A stretch of DNA of 64,000 nt from Frateuria edaphi (GCF_021117405.1 NZ_CP088251.1:3614501-3678500), one strand, 5' to 3'. Shown: positions 26,152 to 37,406, counted from the first letter of the stretch. Program-made: numbers and translations. The notes: generated by a model not told the origin, from the sequence alone.

Positions 26152-26811
26152 TTACAGCTGGTTGAGATTCCAGGCGACGGGAACGCGAACGTAGCCTTCG
26201 GTCTTCTGACCATTCTTGATGGCCGGATTGAAGCGCCATTTCCTGGCCGCTTCAATCGCCGCGCGATCCAGCTCGCGATAGCCACTGGAGGTCTCGACCT
26301 TGATGTCCTTGGGGCTACCGTCCGTGCCCACCAGGATCAACAGCGTAGTCGTGCCCTCGTGACGCTGGCGGATCGCCTGCGGCGGATAGCGGGGCTGAAT
26401 GCGGTTGTTGTAGCTGATGTCCTGGCTGGCCGTGATATCCGAAGGCGGCGCCGGGGGAGCCGGCGGCGCCGGCGGCGGGGCCGGGATCGGATTGGTCGTC
26501 GCTTCTTCCACGGCCGGCGGCGGAGCCGGCGGCGGCGGGGTCGGCGGCGGCGTCACCTGCTGGATGATTTTCGGCGGCGGCTGCTTCGGCGGTTCCGGCG
26601 GCGGCGGCGGCGGCGGGGGCGGCGGCGGCGGCGGCTCGATGAAGTTCACCTGGACGATGCGCTCTTTCTTCGCCTGATCCTGCTTCGGAGGCGCCGGCGG
26701 CGCGATCAGCAGCAGGAATGCAAACGAATGCAGCGCGATGGCAACAGCCAACGCCCAGGTGCGCCTCCAACTGAACGGCGCGCGGCCGGTTTCTTCGTTA
26801 CTCGAGGCCAT
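26152..26811 (-). CDS. tonB: TonB energy transducer
   Basis: The product is 219 residues. It has a cytoplasmic tail and an uncleaved N-terminal helix (about 18-37, with the SxxxH-like HS pair at 28-29). A proline-rich periplasmic linker follows, containing a run of 13 prolines (60-72), and then a C-terminal TonB domain (about 130-219) with YPPQAIRQRHEGTTTLLILV and ARKWRFNPAIKNGQ. It transmits proton-motive force to outer-membrane receptors for siderophores and other ligands. The poly-proline run comes from a GGC/GGG-rich tract (26590-26640) that is prone to length change and would make translation EF-P dependent. Confidence 0.95.
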   Translation of the reverse strand: MASSNEETGRAPFSWRRTWALAVAIALHSFAFLLLIAPPAPPKQDQAKKERIVQVNFIEPPPPPPPPPPPPPEPPKQPPPKIIQQVTPPPTPPPPAPPPAVEEATTNPIPAPPPAPPAPPAPPSDITASQDISYNNRIQPRYPPQAIRQRHEGTTTLLILVGTDGSPKDIKVETSSGYRELDRAAIEAARKWRFNPAIKNGQKTEGYVRVPVAWNLNQL

Positions 26812-26956
26812 CTGTCACTTTCTGGAGCTAGTCAATCGGGAAAGGCGGGGTCGCAGCACCGAACGGCAAATCTCGACCCAACAGGGTGACATCTGCCACT
26901 GGACATTGCGCGGGAAAAGGGTTCTCAACGGTACAACAGGCCATGGCGTTTGTATA

Positions 26957-27003
26957 GCACCCGTGAGGCCGCCAAATGGACGTCCATCCGGCCTCGCGGG
27001 TGC
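26957..27003 (-). terminator. Long hairpin between TPR gene and tonB
   Basis: GCACCCGTGAGGCCG (26957-26971) pairs with CGGCCTCGCGGGTGC (26989-27003) over 15 bp with one G-U wobble. The loop itself contains the palindrome ATGGACGTCCAT. It lies 14 bases after the TPR gene ends. There is no strong U-tract on the minus strand, so termination is likely but not certain. It probably makes the TPR gene a separate unit from tonB. Confidence 0.55.
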
Positions 27004-27017
27004 GCTCGCCCGAGCCC

Positions 27018-28319
27018 TTACTTGCCGGCTCCTGCCTGCTTCAGCCAGGCCTTTGCCTTGGCGGCGGTCTCCGGGTCCTGCGCCGCCTGCTTCATGGCGG
27101 TGATGGCGCCCGGCTTGTTCTTGAGCCCGCGCTCGGCCTCGGCCAGCATCATGTAGGCCGTGCCCTTGTGCTGCACGCCCTTGTCGATGGCCTGCTTGAT
27201 CAGGGTCCTGGCGTCGCTGTATTTCTGCTGGCCCAGCAACAGCTGGCCGGCGCGCAGCGCAGCCTCGCCGTCATTGGCCATCGGGATCGCCTTCTTGTAT
27301 GCGGCGATCGCCTTGGACTCGTCACCGGCGATATAGGCGGCATCGCCAAGCAACTTCTGGTTGTCGTAGCTGGAGGACACCACGCCCTTGGCCATGCCGT
27401 CTTCGAGCGCCGCCTCGGCCTTTTTCGCGCTCGGCTTGGGGTCGTCGCTGTTCTGGCCGGTGATCAAATAGAGCTTGGCCAGGTTCACGTACTGCTTTTC
27501 GTCCTTCAAGTTGCCGCTGGCGCGCACCTTCTCCATCAGGTCGATGGCTTCCGGATACTTCTGCGCCTGCATCAGCACGGCCACCGCATTGTTCATCGCG
27601 GTTGCGTCGTTCGGGTTTGCCGCCAGTTGCTGCTGGGCGAGCTGCGCGGCCTGGTCGGCCTGGCCCGACTCGGAGTAGGCCGCCATCAGGATCTGGTTCC
27701 ACGAACTCTCCGGCTTGTCGGTCATCGACATCGCCTTCTTCATCGCGGTGACCGCCTCGGGATACTTCTCCAGGCGGTAGTAAGCGTTGCCTTCGAGCGC
27801 GTAGGACTCGGCGGTCTCACGCTTGCCCTCGGTGCGCCACTTCTCGACGGTGTCGATCGACTGCTGGTACTGCTCGTCGGCGAGGTAGAACTGGGCCAGT
27901 TCGTACTCGAGCTGGAAGAAGGTTTCGTTCGGCAACACGCCGATGTCCAGCGCCTGCTTGAGCGAGGTGATGGCGCCCTTGAGGTCGCCGTCGTTGTACT
28001 TGAGGTTGGCGATGCCCTGCAGCGCGAGCGACTTGGCGTACTTGCTGTCGGCGTCCTGGGCAAGCGGCTGCAGCAACTGCATCGCCTTGGCCTTGTCGCC
28101 GGCGTTGACCGCTTCGAGACCGTCGTTGAGCGTCTTCTGCTCTTTCTCGCTCTTGAGGTCGAGCTTGGGCTCCTCGCGGGTGGCATTCGGATAGAGCGCC
28201 TGCTTGGTGTCCTTTGAAGCCTGGTCGCCATGACGGTCACGAGCGATCGCCGGGCTGCTGATCAGCGCGAACGCGAGCGCGGTGCCGCTCAACAGCTTGA
28301 GGAAGGGAACATGCTTCAT
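27018..28319 (-). CDS. Exported tetratricopeptide-repeat protein
   Basis: The product is 433 residues from the ATG at 28319, which has AGGA five bases before it; another ATG four codons upstream is poorer. A signal peptide (about 1-25, SGTALAFALISSPAIA) is followed by a charged region and then about eight TPR-like helix pairs, such as SKYAKSLALQGIANLKYNDG and AESYALEGNAYYRLEKYPE. It is probably a periplasmic scaffold. The position next to the TonB operon suggests a role in TonB-dependent uptake, but I have no direct evidence for a partner. Confidence 0.82.
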   Translation of the reverse strand: MKHVPFLKLLSGTALAFALISSPAIARDRHGDQASKDTKQALYPNATREEPKLDLKSEKEQKTLNDGLEAVNAGDKAKAMQLLQPLAQDADSKYAKSLALQGIANLKYNDGDLKGAITSLKQALDIGVLPNETFFQLEYELAQFYLADEQYQQSIDTVEKWRTEGKRETAESYALEGNAYYRLEKYPEAVTAMKKAMSMTDKPESSWNQILMAAYSESGQADQAAQLAQQQLAANPNDATAMNNAVAVLMQAQKYPEAIDLMEKVRASGNLKDEKQYVNLAKLYLITGQNSDDPKPSAKKAEAALEDGMAKGVVSSSYDNQKLLGDAAYIAGDESKAIAAYKKAIPMANDGEAALRAGQLLLGQQKYSDARTLIKQAIDKGVQHKGTAYMMLAEAERGLKNKPGAITAMKQAAQDPETAAKAKAWLKQAGAGK

Positions 28320-28577
28320 GGCAGTCCTCATGTAAGGGTTTTCGCACAAGCAGTGCGGGGGATCGTTGAGCGTACCGCGAGCAGGCAGGCGATAACAAGT
28401 CGCACTGCCGCATGGAAGCCCTAGGCAAATCAATAGCTTGCGGCTACCTTGCCATGCCGGATGAAAAATTTCCGGCAAATTCATGTCATGACGGGGAAAG
28501 GGTCGGCGCTACCGATCGAAGCGCGCCCGCGTCCCCCCGCGTGTTCCAACGCATTATCACGCTAATTGACGCGGCCG

Positions 28578-28608
28578 AAGAAAACGCCGCCGCGCGGAAC
28601 GCGGCAGC
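28578..28608 (-). terminator. Rho-independent terminator of gyrB
   Basis: On the minus strand GCTGCCGCG and CGCGGCGGC pair (9 bp with one wobble) around a five-base loop and are followed by GTTTTCTTC. The element begins eight bases after the gyrB stop codon. Confidence 0.78.
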
Positions 28609-28615
28609 GTCGGGG

Positions 28616-31096
<2,481 letters not shown>

Positions 31097-32176
31097 TTAT
31101 AGCAGAGGGCGGATTTGACCCTGTTCCACGTGGAACATGCGGTGCGAACAGGACTGGAGGGAGACGGGGCATTCGGTCCCCGTGACTAGGACTTGGGCGC
31201 CAACGGCAGCCAGGCGCTCGACGACCGCAGCCTGGTGTGCCAGATCGAGTTCCGAGGCAAGGTCGTCCAGACAGACGACCGGCCATTCGCCGCGGCATTC
31301 GGCATGAAGCTCGGCCTGGGCCAACAGGCAGGTGAGTGCCGTCAGCTTTTCCTGACCTCGTGAGAGGTGCTCACGCAGTGGCGCCTGTTCGAACGCGAGC
31401 GACCAGTCAGCGCGATGGACACCTGCGGTCGTATGACCTCGCGCAAGATCCCTTCCCCGCTGCTCGGCCAGCACGTCGGCGAGCCCCACGTCCTCGGCCC
31501 AGCCTCTGCGGTACCGCAGGTCGACGGGTCCGAGTTCGGGCAGCAGGGAGGCTGCACTGGTTCTAAGTATCGGCAACAAGCGCCCGAGGTACGTTTGGCG
31601 ATAGCCATCGATGGCGGACGCCATTTCGCCCAATTCGCGCTCCCACGGTACGTAGAGTTCGTCCGGGCCGGAGGCTCCCGCGCGCAGCAGGGCGTTGCGT
31701 TGTTTCAGGGCGCGCTGATATCGACGCCATGTGCCGAGGAAGCCATGTTCCACGTGGAACACGCCCCAATCGAGGAAGCGCCTGCGCTCCTCGGCCGCGC
31801 CAGCAATCAACGCGTGGGAGCCGGGCTCGAAGCACACCACCGCGCACGCCTGCACAAGCAACCCCAGCGGCACGCTTTCCCCATCCAGCCGGGCCTCCCA
31901 CCGTGCGCCTTCCCGCCCCAGCCCCAGGCGTCGCCGGATGTCACCGCACCCTAGCGCTTCCGCGAAAACGGCGAGCGACGAGGAACCGCGCTGCGTCAGC
32001 GCCTCGCGGGCGCCGCTACGGAACGAGCGACCATGTGACAAAAGATAGGCCGCCTCGAGCACGCTGGTTTTCCCGGCACCGTTGGCTCCGACGAAGAGGT
32101 GGATGCCCTCGCCCAACTCCAGCGAGACGTCGGTCAGGCAGCGCAGGCCCTGGATGCGCAGACGCTCAAACTTCAC
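31097..32176 (-). CDS. recF: RecF recombination mediator (SMC-like ATPase)
   Basis: The product is 359 residues. Walker A is GANGAGKTS within HLFVGANGAGKTSVLEAAYLL, the ABC signature is LSRGQEKLTAL, and Walker B is VVCLDDLASELD. RecF binds ssDNA-dsDNA junctions and loads RecA with RecO and RecR. I chose the GTG at 32176, which gives the family N-terminus KFERLRIQGLRCL; TTG and GTG codons slightly upstream are in frame. Two perfect parS sites lie in the coding sequence, where they are read as FHVE (residues about 139-144 and near the C-terminus). Confidence 0.94.
   Translation of the reverse strand: MKFERLRIQGLRCLTDVSLELGEGIHLFVGANGAGKTSVLEAAYLLSHGRSFRSGAREALTQRGSSSLAVFAEALGCGDIRRRLGLGREGARWEARLDGESVPLGLLVQACAVVCFEPGSHALIAGAAEERRRFLDWGVFHVEHGFLGTWRRYQRALKQRNALLRAGASGPDELYVPWERELGEMASAIDGYRQTYLGRLLPILRTSAASLLPELGPVDLRYRRGWAEDVGLADVLAEQRGRDLARGHTTAGVHRADWSLAFEQAPLREHLSRGQEKLTALTCLLAQAELHAECRGEWPVVCLDDLASELDLAHQAAVVERLAAVGAQVLVTGTECPVSLQSCSHRMFHVEQGQIRPLL
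31122..31137. other. parS: parS centromere site 1 (inside recF 3' end)
   Basis: The perfect 16-bp palindrome TGTTCCACGTGGAACA matches the parS core GTTCCACGTGGAAC used by ParB in pseudomonads and xanthomonads. It lies in the last part of recF, 25 bases before its stop. ParB from the gene at 63704 should nucleate here. Confidence 0.93.
31746..31761. other. parS: parS centromere site 2 (inside recF)
   Basis: This is a second identical 16-bp palindrome, TGTTCCACGTGGAACA, 624 bp from the first and in the same reading frame of recF, where it is again read as FHVE. Two intact copies so close to dnaA make this the likely partition nucleus of the chromosome. Confidence 0.93.
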
Positions 32177-32263
32177 ATCGCACCCCACAACGAACAACGC
32201 CGGAGCGTCTCGCGACGGCTCCGGCGTTGCAGGGCGACCTCGCGTCGTCCGACCGTCATGCGG

Positions 32264-33364
32264 TCAGAGCCGCAAAGGCATGATCACGTGGCGCGAAAGG
32301 TCGTTGTCGTCCTCCTGCACCAGACAGCTGGACTGGGCGTCACGCAAATTCAGGCGAGCACGCTCGCCCTTCAGCGCAGCCAGCGCATCGAGCAGGTAGC
32401 CCACGTTGAAGCCCACGGCGAGATCCGAAACCACCGTATCGGCTTCGACTTCCTCGACCGCTTCCTCCTGCTCCGGGTTATGCGCCACGATCCGCAGCTT
32501 GCCAGGGGAAAGCTCGAGCTTCACGCCGCGGTATTTCTCGTTCGACAAGATGGCCGCACGCTGCAGCGCACCGCGCAGCACCTCCCGATCCAGCGTCGCG
32601 CGCTTGTCGGCTCCCAGCGGGATCACCGCCTCGTAATCCGGGAACCGCCCATCGATCAGCTTGGACGTGAACACCACATCGCCGCGGCGCACGCGCAGAT
32701 GATTGCGACCAAACTCCAGCTCCACCTGCCCGTCGCCGGTTTCGAACAAACCGACCAGCTCGTTCACGCCCTTGCGCGGGATGATGATCTGACGCCGCGC
32801 TGCGACCTTGCTCTCGAGCTTGGTCTCCTTGAGCGCCAGGCGATGGCCATCGGTGGCCACGCATCGAAGCGTGTGCTCCTGCAGGTCCAACAGCATGCCG
32901 TTCAAGTAATAGCGAACGTCCTGGTTGGCCATTGCGAAGGCCGTGCGCTCCATCAGGTCGCGCAGCACCTCTTCGGGCAGGCTGACGCGTTCGACCAGCT
33001 CGATCTCGTCGATGGTCGGAAACTCGCTGGCCGGCAGCGTGGCCAGGGTGAAACGGCTGCGCCCGGCGGTCATGGCGACGCGGTCGCCGTTGAGCTTGAG
33101 GTCGATCCGCACGCCATCGGGCAATGCGCGCACGATGTCGAACAGCTTGCGGGCGGGGATGGTGACCTCGCCATCGCCCAGCTGTTCCGCCGCCGTGGTA
33201 GCGACCATCTCTACTTCGAGGTCCGTGCCCGTCAGCGATACGCGACCATCGCCGACTTTCACGAGCAGGTTGGCCAGAACCGGCAAGGTCTGCCGCCGTT
33301 CGACCACGCCCACCACCTGCTGCAGCGGCTTGAGCAACGCTTCTCGTTGGATGCTGAATTGCAT
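32264..33364 (-). CDS. dnaN: DNA polymerase III beta sliding clamp
   Basis: The product is 366 residues, the normal clamp length, with three repeated clamp folds. It begins MQFSIQREALLKPLQQVVGV; the central region includes FPTIDEIELVE and YYLNGMLLDL. The C-terminus ends HVIMPLRL, the standard clamp tail that packs beside the partner-binding cleft. The dimeric ring tethers the replicative polymerase to DNA. It is separated from dnaA by the 228-base putative origin and from recF by 87 bases. Confidence 0.97.
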   Translation of the reverse strand: MQFSIQREALLKPLQQVVGVVERRQTLPVLANLLVKVGDGRVSLTGTDLEVEMVATTAAEQLGDGEVTIPARKLFDIVRALPDGVRIDLKLNGDRVAMTAGRSRFTLATLPASEFPTIDEIELVERVSLPEEVLRDLMERTAFAMANQDVRYYLNGMLLDLQEHTLRCVATDGHRLALKETKLESKVAARRQIIIPRKGVNELVGLFETGDGQVELEFGRNHLRVRRGDVVFTSKLIDGRFPDYEAVIPLGADKRATLDREVLRGALQRAAILSNEKYRGVKLELSPGKLRIVAHNPEQEEAVEEVEADTVVSDLAVGFNVGYLLDALAALKGERARLNLRDAQSSCLVQEDDNDLSRHVIMPLRL

Positions 33365-33592
33365 GAGTGGGCTTCCCCTAACTGCTGTTCTGTTTTTTTA
33401 AAAGAAGTACGGTAGTAGTTGTTGGCGCGGTGGATATCTTTTATTTACCGTCTTTCCCTTATGATTCAAGGGATTGCACGTTTTTTTGCCTGTGCCCAAC
33501 CGTGCTGGCCGGTTGTGGGTCGATTGTGGATAAATTCAGGCGCCGAGTCATCCACCTATTATCCACAGCTTGACCCATGGGTTATCAAGCGC
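33365..33592. other. oriC: Putative chromosomal origin of replication (oriC)
   Basis: This is the dnaA-dnaN gap. It holds two perfect DnaA boxes in opposite orientation, TGTGGATAA at 33525-33533 and TTATCCACA at 33559-33567. A near-match, TCATCCACC (33548-33556), lies between them. The dnaN side (about 33385-33490) is conspicuously AT-rich for this genome, with several T runs (GTTTTTTTAAAAG, CTTTTATTTACC, CGTTTTTTTGCC), and would serve as the unwinding element. Gene directions also diverge around this locus. Confidence 0.82.
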
Positions 33593-34924
33593 TTAGCCGG
33601 TCAGCACGCGGATGAGCTGCTCCCAGTCCTGCCGCATGCGTGCGTCGGTCTCGCACAGCTTCCTTATGGTGCGGCAGGCGTGCAGGACGGTGGTGTGGTC
33701 GCGCCCGCCGAACGCCTCGCCGATCTCCGGCAGGCTGTGCTCGGTGAGCTCCTTGGACAGCGCCATCGCGATCTGCCGCGGCCGCGCCAGCGAACGCACG
33801 CGTCGCTTGGACAACAGGTCCTGCAGGCGCACGTTGAAATACTCGGCGGTGATCTTCTGGATGTTGGGTACCGTCACCGCCTGGGCGTGGGTGGCGAGCA
33901 GGTCGCGCAGGGTTTCCTCGGCAAAATCGGTGGTGATGGGCTTGCCGTAGAAGTTTGCGCGCGCGGCGAGCGTATTGAGTGCGCCTTCCAGGTCGCGCAC
34001 GTTGGAGCGGATGCGCTTGGCCAGCAGCATCGCCACGTTCTCGCTCACCGCCACGCCCTTGTCCTGTGCCTTGGACAGCAGGATCGCCGCGCGCGTCTCG
34101 AAGTCCGGCGGCTCGATCGCCACCGACAGACCCCAGCCCAAGCGCGACTTCAGTCGAGGCTCGAGCTTGTCCACTTCCTTCGGGTAACGGTCGCAGGTCA
34201 GGATGATCTGCTGCTTGGATTCGAACAACGCGTTGAAGGTATGGAAAAACTCCTCCTGCGTGGTGTCCTTGCCGGCGAAGAACTGGATGTCATCGATCAG
34301 CAAGGCGTCGACCGAACGGAAGCGCTGTTTGAACTGGTCCATGTTCTTGGTGCGCAGCGCCTCGATCATGGCGCCGACGAACTGCTCCGAGCGCAGGTAC
34401 AGCACCTTGCAGCTGGCGTTGCGCTCGCGCATCAGGTTGCCTGCCGCATGCATCAGGTGGGTCTTGCCCAGACCGGTGCCGCCGTAGAGCAGCAGCGGGT
34501 TGTAGGCGCGGCCTGGGTTCATCGCCACCTGCATGGCGGCGGCCTTGCCCAGCTGGTTCGACTTGCCCTCGACGAAGGTCTCGAAGGTGTAGTGAGGATC
34601 CAGGTTGTGCGGAAAAACCGGCGCGGGCGCAGCCGCTTCCACGGCGGCGGCCTTGGGTGCGGCGGCGGGCCGCGCGGGGCGCGGCGAGCTGGAGCCAACC
34701 TCGATGCGCACCGGGCAATCGCGCCCGGCCAACTGCCCCAGCACCGTCTCGATCCGCGCAAGGAAGCGCTCGCGCACCGTTTCCAGCGTGTACGGGTTGG
34801 GCGCGAACAGCTGCACGCCGGCGTCATCCTCGCGAGCCTGCAGCGGCATGAGCCAGGTATGCAGCTCCTCGGCGCTCAGCTCGCTTTCCAGACGCTCAAG
34901 GCAGCGCCGCCACAAATCACTCAT
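33593..34924 (-). CDS. dnaA: Chromosomal replication initiator DnaA
   Basis: This is a 443-residue AAA+ initiator. Domain I (about 1-85, [22 protein letters not shown]) is followed by a short low-complexity domain II rich in Ala and Pro. The AAA+ core has Walker [14 protein letters not shown] and Walker [10 protein letters not shown]. The C-terminal helix-turn-helix carries the DnaA signature [15 protein letters not shown]. It binds the 9-mer boxes next to its own 3' end and melts the origin. The gene is divergent from rpmH. Confidence 0.98.
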   Translation of the reverse strand: MSDLWRRCLERLESELSAEELHTWLMPLQAREDDAGVQLFAPNPYTLETVRERFLARIETVLGQLAGRDCPVRIEVGSSSPRPARPAAAPKAAAVEAAAPAPVFPHNLDPHYTFETFVEGKSNQLGKAAAMQVAMNPGRAYNPLLLYGGTGLGKTHLMHAAGNLMRERNASCKVLYLRSEQFVGAMIEALRTKNMDQFKQRFRSVDALLIDDIQFFAGKDTTQEEFFHTFNALFESKQQIILTCDRYPKEVDKLEPRLKSRLGWGLSVAIEPPDFETRAAILLSKAQDKGVAVSENVAMLLAKRIRSNVRDLEGALNTLAARANFYGKPITTDFAEETLRDLLATHAQAVTVPNIQKITAEYFNVRLQDLLSKRRVRSLARPRQIAMALSKELTEHSLPEIGEAFGGRDHTTVLHACRTIRKLCETDARMRQDWEQLIRVLTG

Positions 34925-35038
34925 TGGGATAATTCTTGACCGACGAAGGGGCGCCCGGAAGCGCAGGGTGGACCGGCGAGTCTAGCAGCCAACCCCCAGC
35001 ATATCCCCAGCGATGTCCACAGGCCGCATCAGGGCGGT

Positions 35039-35068
35039 TTGACAGCGCCTCCACACAGGCTCCATAAT
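35039..35068 (+). promoter_or_regulatory. Sigma-70-type promoter of rpmH-rnpA
   Basis: A consensus -35 TTGACA (35039-35044) and a near-consensus -10 CATAAT (35063-35068) are separated by 18 bases, about 40 bases before the rpmH ATG. This is the strongest recognisable housekeeping promoter in the window, as expected for a ribosomal-protein gene. Confidence 0.82.
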
Positions 35069-35108
35069 TTCCAACCTTTTTGTCGACTTATCTTCTGGAG
35101 CTAAAGCC

Positions 35109-35243
35109 ATGAAGCGGACCTTCCAGCCGAGCAAGCTCAAGCGCGCCCGCACCCACGGCTTCCGTGCCCGCATGGCGACCGCCGACGGCCGCAAGATCCT
35201 CAACGCCCGTCGTGCCAAGGGTCGCAAGCGCCTGATCCCGTAA
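35109..35243 (+). CDS. rpmH: Ribosomal protein bL34
   Basis: This 44-residue, very basic protein has the invariant pattern [20 protein letters not shown] followed by [22 protein letters not shown]. It is a component of the large ribosomal subunit. TCTGGAG lies 9-15 bases before the ATG. It is first in the rpmH-rnpA-yidC-mnmE series and is divergent from dnaA, as in most bacteria. The 14-base gap to rnpA indicates a shared transcript. Confidence 0.97.
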   Translation: MKRTFQPSKLKRARTHGFRARMATADGRKILNARRAKGRKRLIP

Positions 35244-35257
35244 GCGGCGTCACCGTC

Positions 35258-35638
35258 ATGCCTGCCGCCGGCCTGCCGCGCGACGCGCGGGTTCGCCGTG
35301 CCGGCGACTTCGCCGCCTTGCGTCAAGCCAGCGGCCGCCTCGGCGGCCGCTGTTTTTCTGTGCGCTGGCGTCCGAACGGGCTCGACCACGCCCGACTCGG
35401 CCTGGCCATATCCAAGCGTGTGTCCAAGCGCGCGGTCGAGCGCAACCGGATCAAACGCCTGGTGCGCGAATCGTTCCGCCGCGCTCGTCTCGAACTGCCG
35501 CCGATCGACCTGGTCGTGATGGCACGCGAAGCGGCTGCCGCCGTGCCCGGCGCCGAACTGCTGGTCGAACTCGACGCCCTGTGGCGCCGGCTGCCGCCGT
35601 TGAAGCCCATCGAAGGCACCGGCACAATCGCGTGTTGA
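35258..35638 (+). CDS. rnpA: Ribonuclease P protein component
   Basis: This 126-residue basic protein assists the catalytic RNA of RNase P in maturing tRNA 5' ends. The RNR motif appears as KRAVERNRIKRLVRESFR (about 54-71), and ARLGLAISKRVSKRAV precedes it. No yidD gene follows: only 61 bases separate it from yidC, too few for that usual neighbour. Confidence 0.95.
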   Translation: MPAAGLPRDARVRRAGDFAALRQASGRLGGRCFSVRWRPNGLDHARLGLAISKRVSKRAVERNRIKRLVRESFRRARLELPPIDLVVMAREAAAAVPGAELLVELDALWRRLPPLKPIEGTGTIAC

Positions 35639-35699
35639 CCTCCTTTTTCTCCTGTCCCTCCGCGGCTCAAGCTCGCGGTGCCACCGGAATTGCCCCGCG

Positions 35700-37388
35700 A
35701 TGAACCAGACGCGTACGTTTCTCCTGTTTGCCCTGATGGCCGTGGCCTATCTCTTGTGGATGGCCTGGGAGAAGGACTACGCACCGGCCCCGGCGCCGAC
35801 CGCCCCAGTGGCCGCGGCGAGCACGAACGTGCCGGCGGACAACACCGTGCCTGGCGCCGGCGCCGCCACCCCGGCGATCGCCAGCGGCGCCCCGACCAGC
35901 GTCGCCGCCGGCCAGCTGATCACCATCAGCAATGACGTGCTGCGCCTGACCATCGATACCCGCGGCGGCAGCGTGGTACGTGCCGACCTGCTCGCCTACC
36001 CGGCCGAGCCGGTCACCCGCAAGCATCCCGAGCAGCCCCCGGTGCGCCTGCTGGCCGACACGCCGGACAAGTACTTCGTCGCCCAGAGCGGCCTGGTCAG
36101 CGCCACCGGTCCGGCGCCGGACCACCGTGCGCTGTTCCAGTCGGCGCAAGCGCACTCCGAACTGGCCAACGGCATGCCGCAGGTCAAGGTCGACCTGACC
36201 TGGCAACAGGATGGCATCAAGGTCACCAAGACCTACACGCTCAAGCGTGGCCAGTACGTGGTCGAACTCGACCAGCGCATCGACAACACCGGCAGCACGC
36301 CCTGGCAGGGCAGCGCCTACGAGCAGCTGCAGCGTGCGCCGCGCCAGGAGCACACCAGCTGGCTGCAGAACATGACCGATCCCTCGGCCGCCAGCTTCTT
36401 CGGCGCTGGCTGGTACAGCCCCGAGGATCACTTCCAGTCGCTGAAGTTCGAGAAGTTCCAGGAAGACGCGCTGCAGCAGTCCTTCGCCGGCGGCTGGGCC
36501 GCGATGCTTCAGCACTATTTCTTCGCTGCGTGGATTCCGCCCGCGCAACAGAAGGCCACCTACAGCACCGACGTGGTCAATGCTGGCGGCGACCATCCGA
36601 CTTACCTGATCCGCGCCGTCAGCCCCGCGCTGACCGTGGCGCCGGGCCAGAACCAGACCACCGGCGCGCGCCTGTACATCGGTCCGAAGCTGGTCGGCAC
36701 GCTCGATTCGGTGGCCCCGGGCCTGGCGCTGGCCACCAACTACGGCGTGTTCACCGTGATCGCCCAACCGATGCACGCGCTGCTGTCGTGGCTGGAGAAG
36801 GTCAGCGGCAACTGGGGCGTGGCGATCATCCTGCTGGTGCTGATCATCAAGGGCCTGACCTGGAAGCTCACCGCCGCGCAGTACCGCTCCAGCGCCAAGA
36901 TGCGCAAGTTGCAGCCGCGCGTAAGCGCGCTGAAGGAGCGCTACGGCGACGACAAGCAGAAGATGCAGATGGCGATGATGGAGCTGTACAAGAAGGAGAA
37001 GGTCAATCCGATGACCGGCTGCCTTCCGGTGCTGATCACCATTCCGATCTTCTATGGTCTGTACGAAGTGCTGCGCGAGAGCGTGGAGCTGCGCCAGGCG
37101 CCGTTCGTCGGCTGGATCCACGACCTGTCCGCGCCCGATCCGTTCTTCGTGCTGCCGGCGGTCTACACGCTGGTGATGCTGGGCCAGCAGTACCTGATGC
37201 CGGCCACGGGCATGGACCCGACGCAGGCGAAGATGATGAAGTTCATGCCGCTGATCTTCGCGGTGCTGTTCGCCTTCTTCCCCGCCGGCCTGTGCCTGTA
37301 CTACGTGGTCAACGGCATGGTCAGCCTGGGCCAGCAGTGGTACATCACGCACAAGGTGGAGAACGCCGAGGTCAAGGCGCAGGCCTGA
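35700..37388 (+). CDS. yidC: Membrane protein insertase YidC
   Basis: The product is 562 residues. An N-terminal membrane helix (FLLFALMAVAYLLWMAW) is followed by a linker rich in Ala and Pro and the large periplasmic beta-supersandwich domain (about 75-345). The conserved five-helix insertase core then follows (about 350-555), with WGVAIILLVLIIKGLTWKLT, the cytoplasmic hairpin region MRKLQPRVSALKERYGDDKQ, and GCLPVLITIPIFYGLYEVL. It inserts membrane proteins alone or with SecYEG. It is part of the rpmH-rnpA-yidC-mnmE run. Confidence 0.97.
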   Translation: MNQTRTFLLFALMAVAYLLWMAWEKDYAPAPAPTAPVAAASTNVPADNTVPGAGAATPAIASGAPTSVAAGQLITISNDVLRLTIDTRGGSVVRADLLAYPAEPVTRKHPEQPPVRLLADTPDKYFVAQSGLVSATGPAPDHRALFQSAQAHSELANGMPQVKVDLTWQQDGIKVTKTYTLKRGQYVVELDQRIDNTGSTPWQGSAYEQLQRAPRQEHTSWLQNMTDPSAASFFGAGWYSPEDHFQSLKFEKFQEDALQQSFAGGWAAMLQHYFFAAWIPPAQQKATYSTDVVNAGGDHPTYLIRAVSPALTVAPGQNQTTGARLYIGPKLVGTLDSVAPGLALATNYGVFTVIAQPMHALLSWLEKVSGNWGVAIILLVLIIKGLTWKLTAAQYRSSAKMRKLQPRVSALKERYGDDKQKMQMAMMELYKKEKVNPMTGCLPVLITIPIFYGLYEVLRESVELRQAPFVGWIHDLSAPDPFFVLPAVYTLVMLGQQYLMPATGMDPTQAKMMKFMPLIFAVLFAFFPAGLCLYYVVNGMVSLGQQWYITHKVENAEVKAQA

Positions 37389-37406
37389 GTCAGGGTCTGG
37401 GTGCAC

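Noticed and set aside
28455-28477. Hairpin TGCCGGA/TCCGGCA as the gyrB terminator
   Set aside because: It is far from the stop and lacks a U-tract; the stem at 28586-28608 with GTTTTCTTC fits better.
34925-35038. oriC in the dnaA-rpmH gap
   Set aside because: Only degenerate DnaA-box-like sequences (ATGTCCACA, ATATCCCCA) are present, whereas the dnaA-dnaN gap has perfect boxes and an AT-rich stretch.
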